DNA from: Durusdinium trenchii
Lineage: Eukaryota; Sar; Dinophyceae; Suessiales; Symbiodiniaceae
Reading direction: 5' to 3'
DNA: 64,000 bases
Assembly: GCA_963970005.1 (NCBI GenBank)
Contig: CAXAMN010021224.1
Span: 260,528 to 324,527 of the forward strand
Within the stretch, counting starts at the first letter, position 1. Every line of letters starts with the position of its first letter. Below, in pieces: positions 1 through 12,114 of the stretch. The position numbers and the translations under genes were made by a program. The notes beneath the pieces are model-generated. The model did not search any database, had not been told where the DNA came from, and worked only from the letters and a program-made list of their open reading frames with translations.

Positions 1-392
1 GATTCATCAACTGATCGAATGCTCGCGCAAATGAGCTTTATATCTAAGTGTGTTGTGTTGTTTTATTTTCTTCCTTTCTTTTGGAGGCAGGAAAGGTGTT
101 TGGGAGCAAGGTGGAGTGCTTGGAGTTGAGAAGACAGGCAAATAGTGCGGAAGAGGATGTCCATTGAAAACATCCCAAAAGAGCGTGAGGATACTGGTTT
201 GCGCCTCTTTGACTGGGTTGTGTCCATACCAGGTGGTACTGGATTTCTTCCGCTCCAAAACATGCCGCCAGGTGTTTCAGCGGTTTTCCGACCGTCTGAC
301 CAGACATTTGGGTCCTCTTGGCGACCGACACCCGATCGGTGCGTAACCCGAGCCACGTGTAACCCGGTGGCGGAGGTTGGGAGCCATTTGCA

Positions 393-480
393 ACAAGGAG
401 GACCGAGTGTGGGAGACCGAATTCGTGAGACTGTTGCACCGGGATTCCGATTCCTGCAGCACAAGGAGGACCGAGTGTGG
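393..480. repeat. 20-bp direct repeat 68 bp apart
   Basis: ACAAGGAGGACCGAGTGTGG occurs at 393-412 and 461-480, identical. Confidence 0.9.
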
Positions 481-2601
481 ACACAATACGTTGTTAACTG
501 TTTTCACCTTGGGCAGTGTCGCACCTCCAACGTCATTGTGATTGCAATTGATTGCTCTATTATAAAAGATTATAAAGCTGTACATGCAGAATAGTCTTCT
601 CATGTCATGTCTTTCCTTTTCTGATGATGCTGAAGGAAAAACGGTGGAGCTCCTCCCAACTGTTATAGTCTAAGCTCGGTACCCCCAGAGCCGAGTTGAG
701 TGTTTTGGGCCGCGCCCTGGCTTGAACACGTGGCCATCGAGGAGTTTGACGATGCCATGGAGCAGTTCAAGGTGAGCGGTGTTTCGTCGTTGATAGGTTA
801 CCTACCTCAAGCGGGTGGGGGCGCAACGTAGCGGTGGATCGGAAGAAAGGCCACCTACCTCAAGCCTCCCAATTCACGGTCCCTTCCCAACAACGGATTG
901 ATAAGCCCTGGAAAAACCGAGCGAGGCGGGTTCAGGTCAGGTCAGGAGCCCCAAGCTTGTTGGTCAACGGGAAGAGCCTCCATGGCCGTGGCGGAACGGA
1001 CCGAGTTCTCTGAAGGAGCTCGATCTTGCCTGCGGAGGAACTGTAGGAAGCATCGGATCACCTGGCAGGGTCCACCAGGTCTTCTTTTTCCACCAGGTCT
1101 TGTGGGGCAGGTCTTGTGTCAATCGGTGACCTGTCGGAGGGTCCTTGGTGAAGTCCGCGCCAGCGGGGTGACCGTTTTGTCGAAAAGAACTCTCAGCGAG
1201 TGGGTGTTACCGGAGCACACCCACTCACTGGAGCTTGGGTCGTGGCGCTGGTGGTTGGTGGTTGCGGAGTTCCAAGTATTGCAGCTTTCAAACTCCAGTC
1301 TTTAGGGGAGATTCTTTTAACTGCAGAAACTTGACTAGCTGTGCGGTTTGTTTGTGCCTGTCGCGATATGTCCTATATATGTCATGAAGAAAAGATGTCT
1401 CAAGAAATGCAGTGTACTTTTGCTATAGGAGGTTCTTCAAAGTGACCTTTTTCACTCAGTCATTGCTTCCTTTAGAGGTCAATGGATGGGACTGCGGAGC
1501 TCATGAAGTGAAGAACCAGCTGGGTGGGAGGGACCTTTGCGATCATCCTCTCTTGTAATCGCATGGATTTTCCAACTCAGCTAACGGCTGCGGCTAAGGG
1601 TGCAGGGAAGTCGAGCGGACTTCCATGGCTTCGATGGTCCCATCGAACTGAAAGAGCTCGACTTCCCAATCACCCGAACACTGCCAAGATCTACAAGTCG
1701 TCACCATTTGAGACTTGTTAAGGCCCTTCCCAACCCTTGAATGAGAAGACCTGGCAGTGAGGGTGTTTGGTAGACTTATGCGATTTAAAGGGGCTCCCTT
1801 TTCAGATCAGAGTTTCCAAATGCTCTCCTTGGTGCTTATAACCTGAGAAGGGGAGTTCGGAACCCTGTAAGCATTGGTGATTTCATCCAGTGACCCCGGA
1901 ACAAAACCCCCTGCTCCCATAGGTTCATTCCCTGCTCCCATAGGTTCGCAAGAAGGGTCCAAATGAACACTGGTTCTTCAAGTCATGACTGGTTTTTTGA
2001 GGTGGAGTCTCAACCAGCTCACCAGCTCACTTCAAACCCCGAGGATCCTAATCCAATTCGCCGGCTGTGAAATTCCTGAAAGAACCGTTCTGCCGTTCTG
2101 CCTTGCAATGAATCAGCTGGGAGTCTGAGCGGCCTTCCAAAGCGACCGCTGCTCGCCGCCAGGCCATGGAACTGCAGCAGGAGAAGCCCAAGCGACGCCC
2201 AGGGAAGCAGCACATGGAAGGCGCACCGATCAGACAGCCGATTGGCCATAGGTGTGTTTGTGTTTTGTTACGCTGTTTTCCCTGTCTGACAGACCTGTCC
2301 CGAACCAGCGAAATGGCCAAAGGCAGCAGTTGACTTGGACCAGCGAACTCTGTGGCGCGGGGGCATATAGATACTAGCATATACACTCAAAACTTGAGAG
2401 GGTTCAACGTGTGTTCCACCTGTAGCTGGATTGCTCACTTGGATGCTTTGCAGGACCTTCACATAAAGTATCAACCAGCAGTTCCAGGGATGGGGTGCCG
2501 TAGGGTTCGTAGGGTTGCCCAGATCCACTCATGTGGGCCCAAACTCACGCAACTCCGAACGCTCGGAACATGGTACCCCAGGGATCCACTGGCACGCTCT
2601 G

Positions 2602-2710
2602 AGGTACGGTGAGGACAGAGACACTGTGATGTAGGTGCCAAGAGGGTCCAGTCGTACCGAACCTAGGGGTAGTTTCTGGTACGACTGGATCCCTAGGGGT
2701 AGTTTCATGG
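2602..2710. repeat. Degenerate hairpin repeat of the conserved-loop family
   Basis: GAGGTACGGTGAGGACAGAG, then GACACTGTGATGTAG, the loop GGTGCCAAGAGGGTC (2634-2648) and CAGTCGTACCGAACC. A second small hairpin, GTCGTACC/GGTACGAC, lies at 2651-2685, and CCTAGGGGTAGTTTC is repeated at 2662 and 2692. Confidence 0.72.
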
Positions 2711-4340
2711 ATCTGATGTCTGGCATCCTAGATCGTCGAAGAGGACCCAACGCTTGGGCCGGAAACTGCTCAAATTGGAAGGTGGAAGTTGATGGCTTAA
2801 GACAAGTGAAACAGAGGGTCTCTCCCTTTCAAGTTGTGTGATCCCCAAACAGGGGCGGCTTACCGGCCTTTTCATTGTCACAGGTTCTTTCAGACGCCAG
2901 GTCAAATTGAATCCGGTTCAACGATTTGTTGAGATTTGGGCGGCACAGGCGAGATAAACATCAATCATACACCCATAAGATCCCATGTTCTTTCCCAGAC
3001 GTCACCTGTGTTCCCAGACGTCACCGGGGTCTCCCCCCCCCCGCGATGATCGCGCGGTCTCACGCCCGCCAGTGCCAGCTGTGGCTTCTCCGCCCAGCGA
3101 CTCGACCAACCCTTCTGCCGGAGCCGAGACCTTCGCGTTCGCCGCGTTCGATCGATCGCCCCCGGGTTGGGCGGTTGGGGACGGGTGTTGACCGGGGGTG
3201 AGAGGAGTTGAGAGCATGGTGCGCTCCCTGAGAGCACGGTTCATATTGTCAAAAAAAGGAAGGGAATTGGGGTGACCATGAACATGAACATGGATTGTGT
3301 GTCTTGTTTTGTTCAATCGACATGTCATCCGTTGGGATCTGCAGGCTGGCGACCATGGTTTTCGCTTGGAATAGCAATGATCTATATATAATAAGAAGTT
3401 GCATGAATCAACTGGCTTTTGGGCATGATGAACACAATCTTGAAATGTCTTGACAGATTAATTTGAGTTCTTTGATCAGACTCTGTAACTGTGAAGAAGA
3501 ATCAACCATTTGGAAAGATGATGAAAAATGGTCCAATGGACTTCCAGGGTATAGGTACTTGAAAATCGCAGTTGACCCACCCAGAAACTCAATAGGATTG
3601 GCAATATCAGCCAAAATGCCGCATGCCTACGCTGGGGTGACATCATTGAACAGTGGTATGGAGTGTTTGGCCATGTTTGGCCCGTGTTTGGGCCAGAACA
3701 GCTAGGCTAATAGATCTATGGACCACGGTTCTGCGGCCTACAAGGCACCATGAACCGTTTGATGTTGAAAGCATTCTCCACTGCAGACGGGTCTGGTGAG
3801 TATTGAAGAATCCCAGGTTAAACTGGTGCGTTTGCGTACAGGACGCATTTCACCTCCCAACTTCCAAGACCTAACATTCACAGGTGTTTCACGGCCTTTC
3901 ATCCTGTTTTCACGGTTTTTCCATTTCCTTTTCACGGGTTTCTCTCAGCCTGTTCAAGCTTCGAGCTCCCGTTTTTCTAAAGCACCGGCACCGGTTAAAC
4001 TGGCGTTACTAAAAGACTGGTTAAACTGTTGACCCACTGGGAATCTGGGATAGTATCCAGCTTGACTAATTTTTTCTAGCTCCATCTGAACACCGGAACT
4101 TCGCCAAATGGTCGGAATCCGACGCCCGTTTCTGTGCGTCCCACGTCCCATTTTCCCGCTGCGTGGCTGCGAACCGAGAAGCGCAAACCCGCCGAGGGGT
4201 GAAGGAAGAGCCTCGCGTGCCCCAAGTGACACAGTTGAAAGCGCCCACCATTGTGGCGGTGCCCATCTTTTACCAGGCGGGTTCTGCCTCAGATGACGAC
4301 AGCACGTGTTTATTAAGCTACGTAGGTACCTGGACCCTCC

Positions 4341-4367
4341 AAAGTACCTTAGAACATGGGACATGAC
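4341..4367. repeat. Dispersed AAGTACCTTAGAACATGGGA motif
   Basis: Solo arm of the fold-back family. Further solo arms are at 9709-9734 and 13033-13058, and an inverted one lies near 5238-5262. Confidence 0.6.
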
Positions 4368-6694
4368 AGCTACGACTGGGGCCCCATTTTTCCGAGGTAC
4401 TTTCACGGGTCGACTCCAGATACGTTTTTTCTTCTTCTAGATGCGTGACGTCTTTCGAACCGATGCGGTTTCGACTGTTCTATGTGGTTTCCACTGTTCA
4501 GCTCCGAAGGTTCGTCCAGTGCCAGTACGGCACCGGCCTGTTCGACTCCGGCGACCGGTCGGGTCGGGACGACGCGTGTTCCGAGCTCTCGGTGGTGGTC
4601 GCACAGAATCGATGCGCTTGGGCGGTTTAACAGAAACAGTGGCCACTGAGCGGCCGGCTTGAGATCCCAATCCTGGACCCTCCAACAGGTGCTTCCTGGT
4701 GACAACAGGTGCCCAGAAACCACCTGTTAGGCTTCTAAAACCACCTGTTGGAAGGTCCTGGATGTGGTTGTTTTTGTTTACAAAAAACATGGAGGACTCA
4801 ACCAGACATGACATACCCCCTGACGACGGTGCAGGCCGACGCCCGTATGATGTCCTTGTGCGCCCCCATTTGTGCGGTGCAAGCGGTGCAGAAGCTTCCG
4901 GAGAAGGTGCGGCGGAGCAGGGCGGAGAAGGGCGGGTGGAGTGCCAAGATCTGGTGATCTGACACCTGGAGTCGACCCGTTTGAGCATCCAAAACGTTCC
5001 GTGTACAGTCAGTGAGCCGCCTTTTCGGATTAGGTAATATAGGTATATATTTCTGAATTGAGCAGCATTTGGCAAAACTGATAGGGGCCAGCCCTATACT
5101 AATATTACTTCTTGATTTAACATAGATCATTGGACATAATGACTGGAAACTGATAGGGGCCAACCCAAGATACTTTTGGCAGTGGGGACACGAAGAAGTT
5201 TCGCCGGCGCCTCATATTACACTCCTGCTTTTTGTTCGGGTCATGTCCCATGTTCTAGAGGACACTGTGGAGGGTACAGGAAGATACCTGAAGCATCCAA
5301 AAACCCAGCGCTCCAGTGCTACCTGGTAGTTTGGAACCCCATTCTGGTATAGGAAGCCTAGCCTAGCCGGCGGATGCCACGTGGTCGCTGTGCAGCCCGC
5401 CGCAGCCCGCCGCTACTGCTGTCTTTTTCGAGGTCAACGTGGCGATGGAGTCCCTTGACTTGAAGCCGGAGCAACAGGTGCGGCGTGGCAGCGCGTATGG
5501 CGCTGCGGCGCGGTCGTCGGCTTTTCGGATGAGGTGAAGTTGCGAGTTCTGGGTTGGGAGAGTTTGCGAGTGGATAATTCCACTTCGATTTGTTGGGTAT
5601 TTTATAGTGGTTTTTGGAACATTGTGAACAGCTGTCCAAGCCCAAAGGGTTCCTTTCCCATCTCCTCCAAAGGCGGTTTTCGACCACTGAAGCTCAGGAG
5701 GTAGGCCAGGATGGGTGTGTCCCACTTATACCTTTGACAGTCGGTAAACAATTTATGAGAAAGGCCTTTACTGACCATCATCATTTGTTACAGGGGATGG
5801 GATATGGGCCATATGGGTATGTAATTTAATAGGAAGACCCCCTGGCCCAATGGATAGACTGGTCGATTTTGCTTCTTCCAGGGGTCGTTGCCTGGGTCTT
5901 CCTGCATGTTTTGATGCACTTTAATATACCCACACCCCATGGAATGGGTTTGCCAGCGTGCAGGGGGATATACCCGATCGGCTTTGCAATGGTGATGTGT
6001 TCGACACCGAAGTCTGTAGAAGCAATGGAAGTCTGTAGCGACCTGGACGGCCCAGTCGTATCCTTTCGCAGGTGGAATCCCTACAGGATCCCTACGCACC
6101 CCAGACTGCTCCATGAAACACGCCCTTGCCTGGTTCGACCCCAGCCATTCCTCCATCTGCTTCGGGTCCGGCGTTTGGGAGCACCTCTCCTACCGGAGGC
6201 CAGCACCACGGAATCCGAGAGCGAACTGGACAGCATCAGCTCAGAGGATCGGTGCGGGGCGGAGCCGAAGCTCCACCCTTCGGTTCCCAAGACGGGTGGT
6301 TTCAGAGCGGGTGTCTCAGCTGATCCCGAGCGGGTTCCAGACCGGGAGTTGGGTACGGAAACGCGGAACCGAAATGAACAGTGCGACCGAACGACCGAAC
6401 GACGAAGGCGCCGAACGTCTGCTGGGTATCGTGTCTAGTCCGATCTCGGAGAGTCCAGCCGAGGATACTCAGACTGGATGGTTCTGGGAGGTGGCTCACC
6501 TAAGCAATGTGAAGAATATTATGACCTATAGGCATGTGTATTACCATACAAAGCGAAAGAACCGGTGAACCACCATTAGTAAGTTTTATCAATTCTTAAA
6601 GTCGTTGTTTGGGCCGTTTTGTTCCCGTGACGCGCGGGACCCGCCATCGTCCAGGGTCTGGAAGATTGATCCTCAAAGGACATGGTGTGACATA

Positions 6695-6789
6695 CCCAAA
6701 CACTCCACGTATATTGACCAATTCGCCGACCAGGGGTGGTGCCAGGGGGGTCAATGTAGCTTTTTATGACAGACATGGAAGTGTCTGGG
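6695..6789. repeat. MITE-like hairpin, older copy of the CCCAGACACTCC family
   Basis: Imperfect arms (CCCAAACACTCCACGTAT against ACATGGAAGTGTCTGGG). It shares the 20-base loop GGGGTGGTGCCAGGGGGGTC and the following AATGTAG with the copy at 49221. Confidence 0.82.
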
Positions 6790-8147
6790 ATACATGTGTA
6801 AAGCAACTTCTTGCAATGACCATTTTTTGGTTTTGACGAAGGGACTGGCTCTTCGGCCTGTCTGACTGGTTATATATATATGTACCTGGAGTCGACCCGT
6901 GAAAGTATCTCGGATAATGGGCACAAGTACGGCACAAGTACCTGTTCTTATCAGGTCATGTTCCATGTTCTAAGGCCCTTGTCACACTCGCAGCTTCCAG
7001 GAGCCATCGAAGGGCAGTTCCTCCCGCGCCTTCGAGGGCTGGTCAGGGCCATTGCCCGTAGAGAGGACCTTCATCCAGTTACTGGGCTTGCGAACCTCTT
7101 TCCACGGCAGTTCCAACATGTTCCAACCACCTTCTGAGGAGGCAGTTGGAGCACTAGGGGAAAGTAGGGAGACCACCTCAGCTCGACCTTTTGGAAGGTT
7201 CAGGAAATAGACCAGTCTACCCTAGCCAGGGCGAGAAAGAGGGTCTCCCCATTATATAAAAAACTCCTCATGGGGTAAAGGTACCTGTTAGAGTCCCAAG
7301 ACCACCTGTTCGAAAGTCCTAGCAGTGAAGATGTACTTGTATACGATTGCAATTCTATAGAACATTGAGTAGTGCCAGGTTTTGGATGTGTGTTTGAATG
7401 ACCATCCCAGACATGAATCACTTGAAGATGGTTTTAACACAGACTGATACAGACTCAGCTGCCACTGCGTCACTCTCGTGACAAAGCGACGCGGAGCGAG
7501 CTCAGACCGGTCGAAGAGTGGAAGCTGCTCACCCGGACTTCCAAGACCATCTACAGTGGGCCATCAGAGGTTCGATGGCAGCACCCCGTAGCATGTCCTT
7601 AAAGTATGGGGGTTCAGAAAAAAAACACCTCTTAGGGATTGTGCCATCTACTCTGAACCCACTGTAAAATCTGTAAAAACATGAGAGCTTCGGAAACGAC
7701 CTGGTTTTGTAGTGTAAAATCCATTGGTTCGGTTCGGTCATGTACAATCGTCAAGCCGAAATGAAATGAAGGGTGCGTTGGAAGCCTAGGGCTTACTATA
7801 CCAGCACCTTCATTCCAGGGTCACCTGGCTGGAAGCCCCTACACGACTTCGAGATCTCTGTCGACAGGACACCCCGAAATGAAGGTTCAGGTAGAGCTGG
7901 ACCCCTGAAACCACTCCAAGTGCTCGGAAAATATGCCTCATGTAGACTGTTTGGGTACAGCAATTCAGTTGACTGGTCGGTTGCTCGACTCTAGGGGTCT
8001 CTGGGCACAGGACCAGGGGAGATGAATGGAGATGCTTCTTTTCTCAATGATTAGGCCACCTCTAAGAGCAAGACAGCGAGTTCGCTGGCGGTCGTTCGAT
8101 GGTCGAAATTCTCGTGATCCTGGCGATCGGGTACAGATGCAACCATA

Positions 8148-8254
8148 CCCAGACACGACTAATGGGACTGCCATATGCCGATCAATTGACCCCCTCGCTC
8201 CACCCCTGGCCGTTTCTCGGCAGTCCTATGCGAGTCCCATTAGTCGTGTCTGGG
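8148..8254. repeat. 107-bp hairpin element, 22-bp perfect terminal inverted repeats
   Basis: Arms CCCAGACACGACTAATGGGACT at 8148-8169 and its complement at 8233-8254. The interior, on the minus strand, has a GGGGTGG...GAGGGGGTC loop similar to other hairpins in the window. No protein is encoded: a non-autonomous MITE-like unit. Confidence 0.88.
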
Positions 8255-8881
8255 ATATGTAAACCCCTATGCAACCCCCAATATCAATCCTTCGAGGCCA
8301 TGTGGCGGAGGAACGAATCCACGAAACTGCCAACTGCCCAGCCCAACCCATCAAAAACCGGAAATCGTGGAGAAAGCCGTGGGGTCTGAGCATGAAGCAT
8401 TTTGGGATGCACACTTTTTGATCTTTCTGTTCAAGCAACCAATTGGCTTGGGGTACAGACCTGAACATCGCCCACTGGGATGGCTCTTGGGGGTTCGTCG
8501 CAGGTTCAGCACCCATGCTGAGGGTGCTCGCCGCCGTTGCCGCTCAGTCTTCTAGGTGAGGTGTTGAGTGGCTTTGTTTCAGTGGTTTGGTGGGGTCTGG
8601 ACTGGTTTGGTGGATTGGGTCAGGCGTCATTTTGCTAGTGTAGGCATTTTGAGTGGTACATTTACTGTAATTTCCACCGAAATTAACAAGGCCCGGGGTT
8701 TGGGTCTTTCTGATTCGGTGATCCAGCAACCAGCTCTCACACTGGGCCTGTCCTGTCCCATCTGAGCCTGGGCACAATCCTCCTGGCCCACTGACCCGAG
8801 CTCCGGCGGCTGGCTCAGAGCTCGAAGGGGTTGACCACGTTCCCGACAAGTCCAATGATCCATAACTTGGCCAGTGAAGAA

Positions 8882-8945
8882 GTTGGAAGATCTCCCTATG
8901 AAAATTGACATCCGGATGTCAATTTTCATAGGGAGATCTTCCAAC
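8882..8945. repeat. 64-bp perfect palindrome with no spacer
   Basis: Two 32-base arms, perfectly complementary, joined at the centre TCC|GGA. The left arm starts GTTGGAAGATCTCCC and the right arm ends GGGAGATCTTCCAAC. The bases just outside do not pair. It could extrude as a cruciform or be a collapsed fold-back insertion. Confidence 0.97.
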
Positions 8946-10925
8946 AATGGGTTTTAGATGGTTTTAAGTCTATTTCCCTTCTTCCACGGGGTTGACCTCG
9001 GGGGCTCTCCCTAATGGGTCGCTTCGCACCGTGGCTGTATGACCATGCAACCAAGTTTGAGATGATCGACGCTTCGCCGGTTCACATGAAGTGTCACATC
9101 CGGAAATCCCCCAACACCGCGAAACGGCACGGAATGGGTTCTGCGACCTGGAAGCCCATGTTGCAGAGCGTCTCAGACCTGGAGCGACCCTGAAGCCCTT
9201 GAAAGACTGTCTTAGATAAATTGAAACGATCCCAGACCATGGGGGACTGGATTATGTGGCATTCGCGTGGTTTGATGGTTTGAAGGGTAATCTTCAAAAA
9301 TCGCGGGATCCGACCGGGGAAGAAGCGTTGTCAGCGGAGCTCGGGTGTCCGGAACCGCAGCCCAGCACCAGGAGTCGTCCTGATCGGAAGCGACCGGAAG
9401 CGATCGGACCGTGTGGGCCGCGAAGCGAAGCCAAGATGAGGAATCACCGAGTTATATATATATATATCTTATATGGTGAAGGTGTCTGAAGCAAAGTCTC
9501 TTGGTGTTTAAGTGATCTGCTTCGTCTCTTCGTGGCTAGTATCCGCTTTTTGGGGAGAACGGTTGAGAGATGAGAAGCGAGGCTCTGATTTCCCTGGCGC
9601 GTGGCGATCCATCGATGGAACAATTGGTTTGTGAACATCACTTTAGATTGGCTATATAATGTTGAGATATTAAGAGCGGCGATTTTCAGGAGTGACAAAA
9701 AAGGCCTCAAAGTGCCCTAGAAAATGGGACATGAGACTCATGACTCATGACCCTTGAAAACAGATCCTTGTACCAAATGTTCGGAGTAGGAACTGAGACT
9801 CAAGGTATAGAACTTAGTTCGATTCACTTTCTAAATGTGTCATTGGGTCAATGTGTTCAATTGGTTTCAAACACTGGAAGTTCAGACACACTCCCAAATC
9901 CAAGGTCATACCTGCGTCCTCAAAGGGATGCTAAATTTGAACACAAAAAAGAACCTGGTTTCTGGACGAAACGGCACTTCTTGGGTTTGCTACTTTTTTG
10001 TGAGATTTTCAATGAAATGAGCAGAAAGGAGATCTTAAGCGGCACGCGCCTCTCGTGAACACGGCGCACAACAATGCAAACCATGGCGCAGAACATCGCG
10101 AACACGGCGCAAACCATCAATACGCATGAAACATGTTGACGTCTGAGCAGGGAGGGGCGATTTGAAAGGACAATGACTCTTAAGAGAACTACACGTTTTC
10201 CGCCCAACTACGGCCGTATTTTCACGAAACGACAACATGTCACACAAATTTAGGGTGGTGCAGGTGTGAGCCAGTGTAGTATCTTGTAGTATCTTGTATG
10301 CCAGTGCAGGATATGCACCAGGGGACCCTAAGATGTTCACGTTTCAAGGGTCCAGTCATACTCGTCGTACTCGTCGTACCTGTCGGTACCTCATCCAAAC
10401 CGAGCAGTCCGGAATCGATCTGAACCGTACGCGGTCCGACCTAACTGACCGATGGGGCGGTCCCGTCGAGAGGAAGAACTGGTCGGACCGGGGCGGCGCC
10501 TGTAGAGGTGAGGTAGGTAGCTCTGGAGGTGTCTGACCGAGGTAGCTATACCTACAAGTATAGCTACTATCTCGGACGCAGAGCTCACGCCTCTTCAAGG
10601 AAGCTCCCCGCCAGGGCGCTACAGGCGGCGGGGGAAGCTTCCTTGACGAAGTGCTCGCATGCATGATTTGGTTTCTAGATCTAACTTAATTAATGTAGCA
10701 GCTATATTATAGCTATATAACTCAAGCTAACTTCAGGTGATCGAACCCATGTGCAAGACCGGCCCGTCACGAAGAGGACTGTACCTATGATCTTGACAGT
10801 ATCACTGGTTGGTGTTTATGAGTGGTCGGATTTGGTTCCAGGGTTCTGGGGGTGAATGTCGGCCTGGTGTCTCTTGTCTTCCTGGACCCGACATCAAGTG
10901 CCTCAGAACATGGGAGCCTATATAT

Positions 10926-11010
10926 TACCAGCACCACCCAAACGGTGATTATTAGATGGAAACTATATCTCCAGGCGGGTCTATAAACCACCCTGTGGGT
11001 GGTGCTGGTA
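10926..11010. repeat. Hairpin repeat with TACCAGCACCACCC ends
   Basis: 14-bp perfect terminal inverted repeats at 10926-10939 and 10997-11010; no coding content. Confidence 0.86.
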
Positions 11011-11723
11011 CACACAGGTACTTGTACCTTCTTGTAGCCATTTTCCAAAGTACGAAGGGGTCAACTCCAGGTTGTTTCATGACGTTTGTGTGCTGTTGGA
11101 ATCCATATGTTGGCTCCATCGGTTGGATAGCCTCGGTTTCAATCAGGGAAAGGAGCAGCGCATGGGCCATTGCTGCCGTGCGACCACCGTCATAGCGCTG
11201 CGGCGCTGATGCGTCAGCGGGGACCAGGGTGTCGAGTGTGCAATGAACCCCTTTTTGGGGGTTCCAAATGCATCCGAAAACCTTCTCAAGGATGACACAG
11301 AATTGAATAGAATTGAGCATGCCGGGACCATATTCTACCTTTACAGCAACCCTTCAAATCCACTTATATCGTCACATATCGAAACCCGGATCTTGGAGAA
11401 ACACGCCGAAAAGAACCGGTGACGTTTTCGACCGGACCGACCTTAAGTCACAGGGTTTGCTAACCCCCGAACCCGAACCGTCATGGTGGCCAGACTCGTA
11501 GAGATCATAGGCCAACTGCTGATTTTGCGAAGATTTGGATGATTTGTGTGATTTCGGCAACGTCCGTGTACATGGACTGGTGTCCCTGTAAAATCGCCAG
11601 TTCGTCACCCGGCAGCGTTCTGCCAACCCGCGCTGACATGAAAATGCGCATCTGCGCGAGTGTTTCAGCCTGTGCACGTGCTGCTCAAAGAGGTCGATGG
11701 CATTTGTATGATGTTGATGCACT

Positions 11724-11823
11724 TACCAGCACCACCCACCCAGTTCAGGTCTATTTGTATAAATGTATAGACTCCCCTGACCATGTATGTTGATTCTGAT
11801 AACCACACAAGTTGGGTGGTGTA
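11724..11823. repeat. Second copy with TACCAGCACCACCC end
   Basis: Same left end. The right end is degraded to GGGTGGTGTA. Confidence 0.7.
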
Positions 11824-11904
11824 GAGATTTGTAGTGAAATCTGGGTTAAACAATGTTAAAAGTGTGACCATGATGGAATATGATGCATCATGAGGCCCCA
11901 TGTC

Positions 11905-12114
11905 TTAAACATAGAACCCCCCGTTCTCAGATAGACTAGAAAGCTCATGCATCATGAGCTGCAAGTCTCCGTTGTCGGTCGTGATGGGATGGTGATGAGG
12001 TTGGGTTGTATTTTCTGGACCAGATTCTTCCTGTGCCGGTGGAATCCCCCCGCTGGCGTCGGTGTTAGAGGACTCCACCGAGCAGCCAGACGGTGCGTGG
12101 CTCGATCCCCCCAA
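11905..12114 (-). CDS. Candidate exon, polar and disordered
   Basis: APSGCSVESSNTDASGGIPP, AQEESGPENTTQPHHHPITT, DNGDLQLMMHELSSLSENGG. Composition is typical of a disordered tail, but there is no homology. Confidence 0.22.
   Translation of the reverse strand: MGGSSHAPSGCSVESSNTDASGGIPPAQEESGPENTTQPHHHPITTDNGDLQLMMHELSSLSENGGFYV

Larger units (their letters stand above)
1..4400. other. Intergenic, no supported gene
   Basis: Apart from the 20-bp repeat (393), a 20-bp tandem pair CCCTGCTCCCATAGGTTC (about 1911-1949) and the hairpin at 2602, I see only short random frames. The overlapping frames at 145-594 and 2965-3328 follow GC-rich patches and lack coherent composition. Confidence 0.6.

Noticed and set aside
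145..603. Overlapping frames on both strands near the window start
   Set aside because: Neither strand shows coherent composition, splice-like edges or a motif.
11033..11044. GTAGCCATTTT, resembling part of the dinoflagellate spliced leader
   Set aside because: Only 11 bases match, the following GGCTCAAG is absent, and the site lies in repeat DNA.
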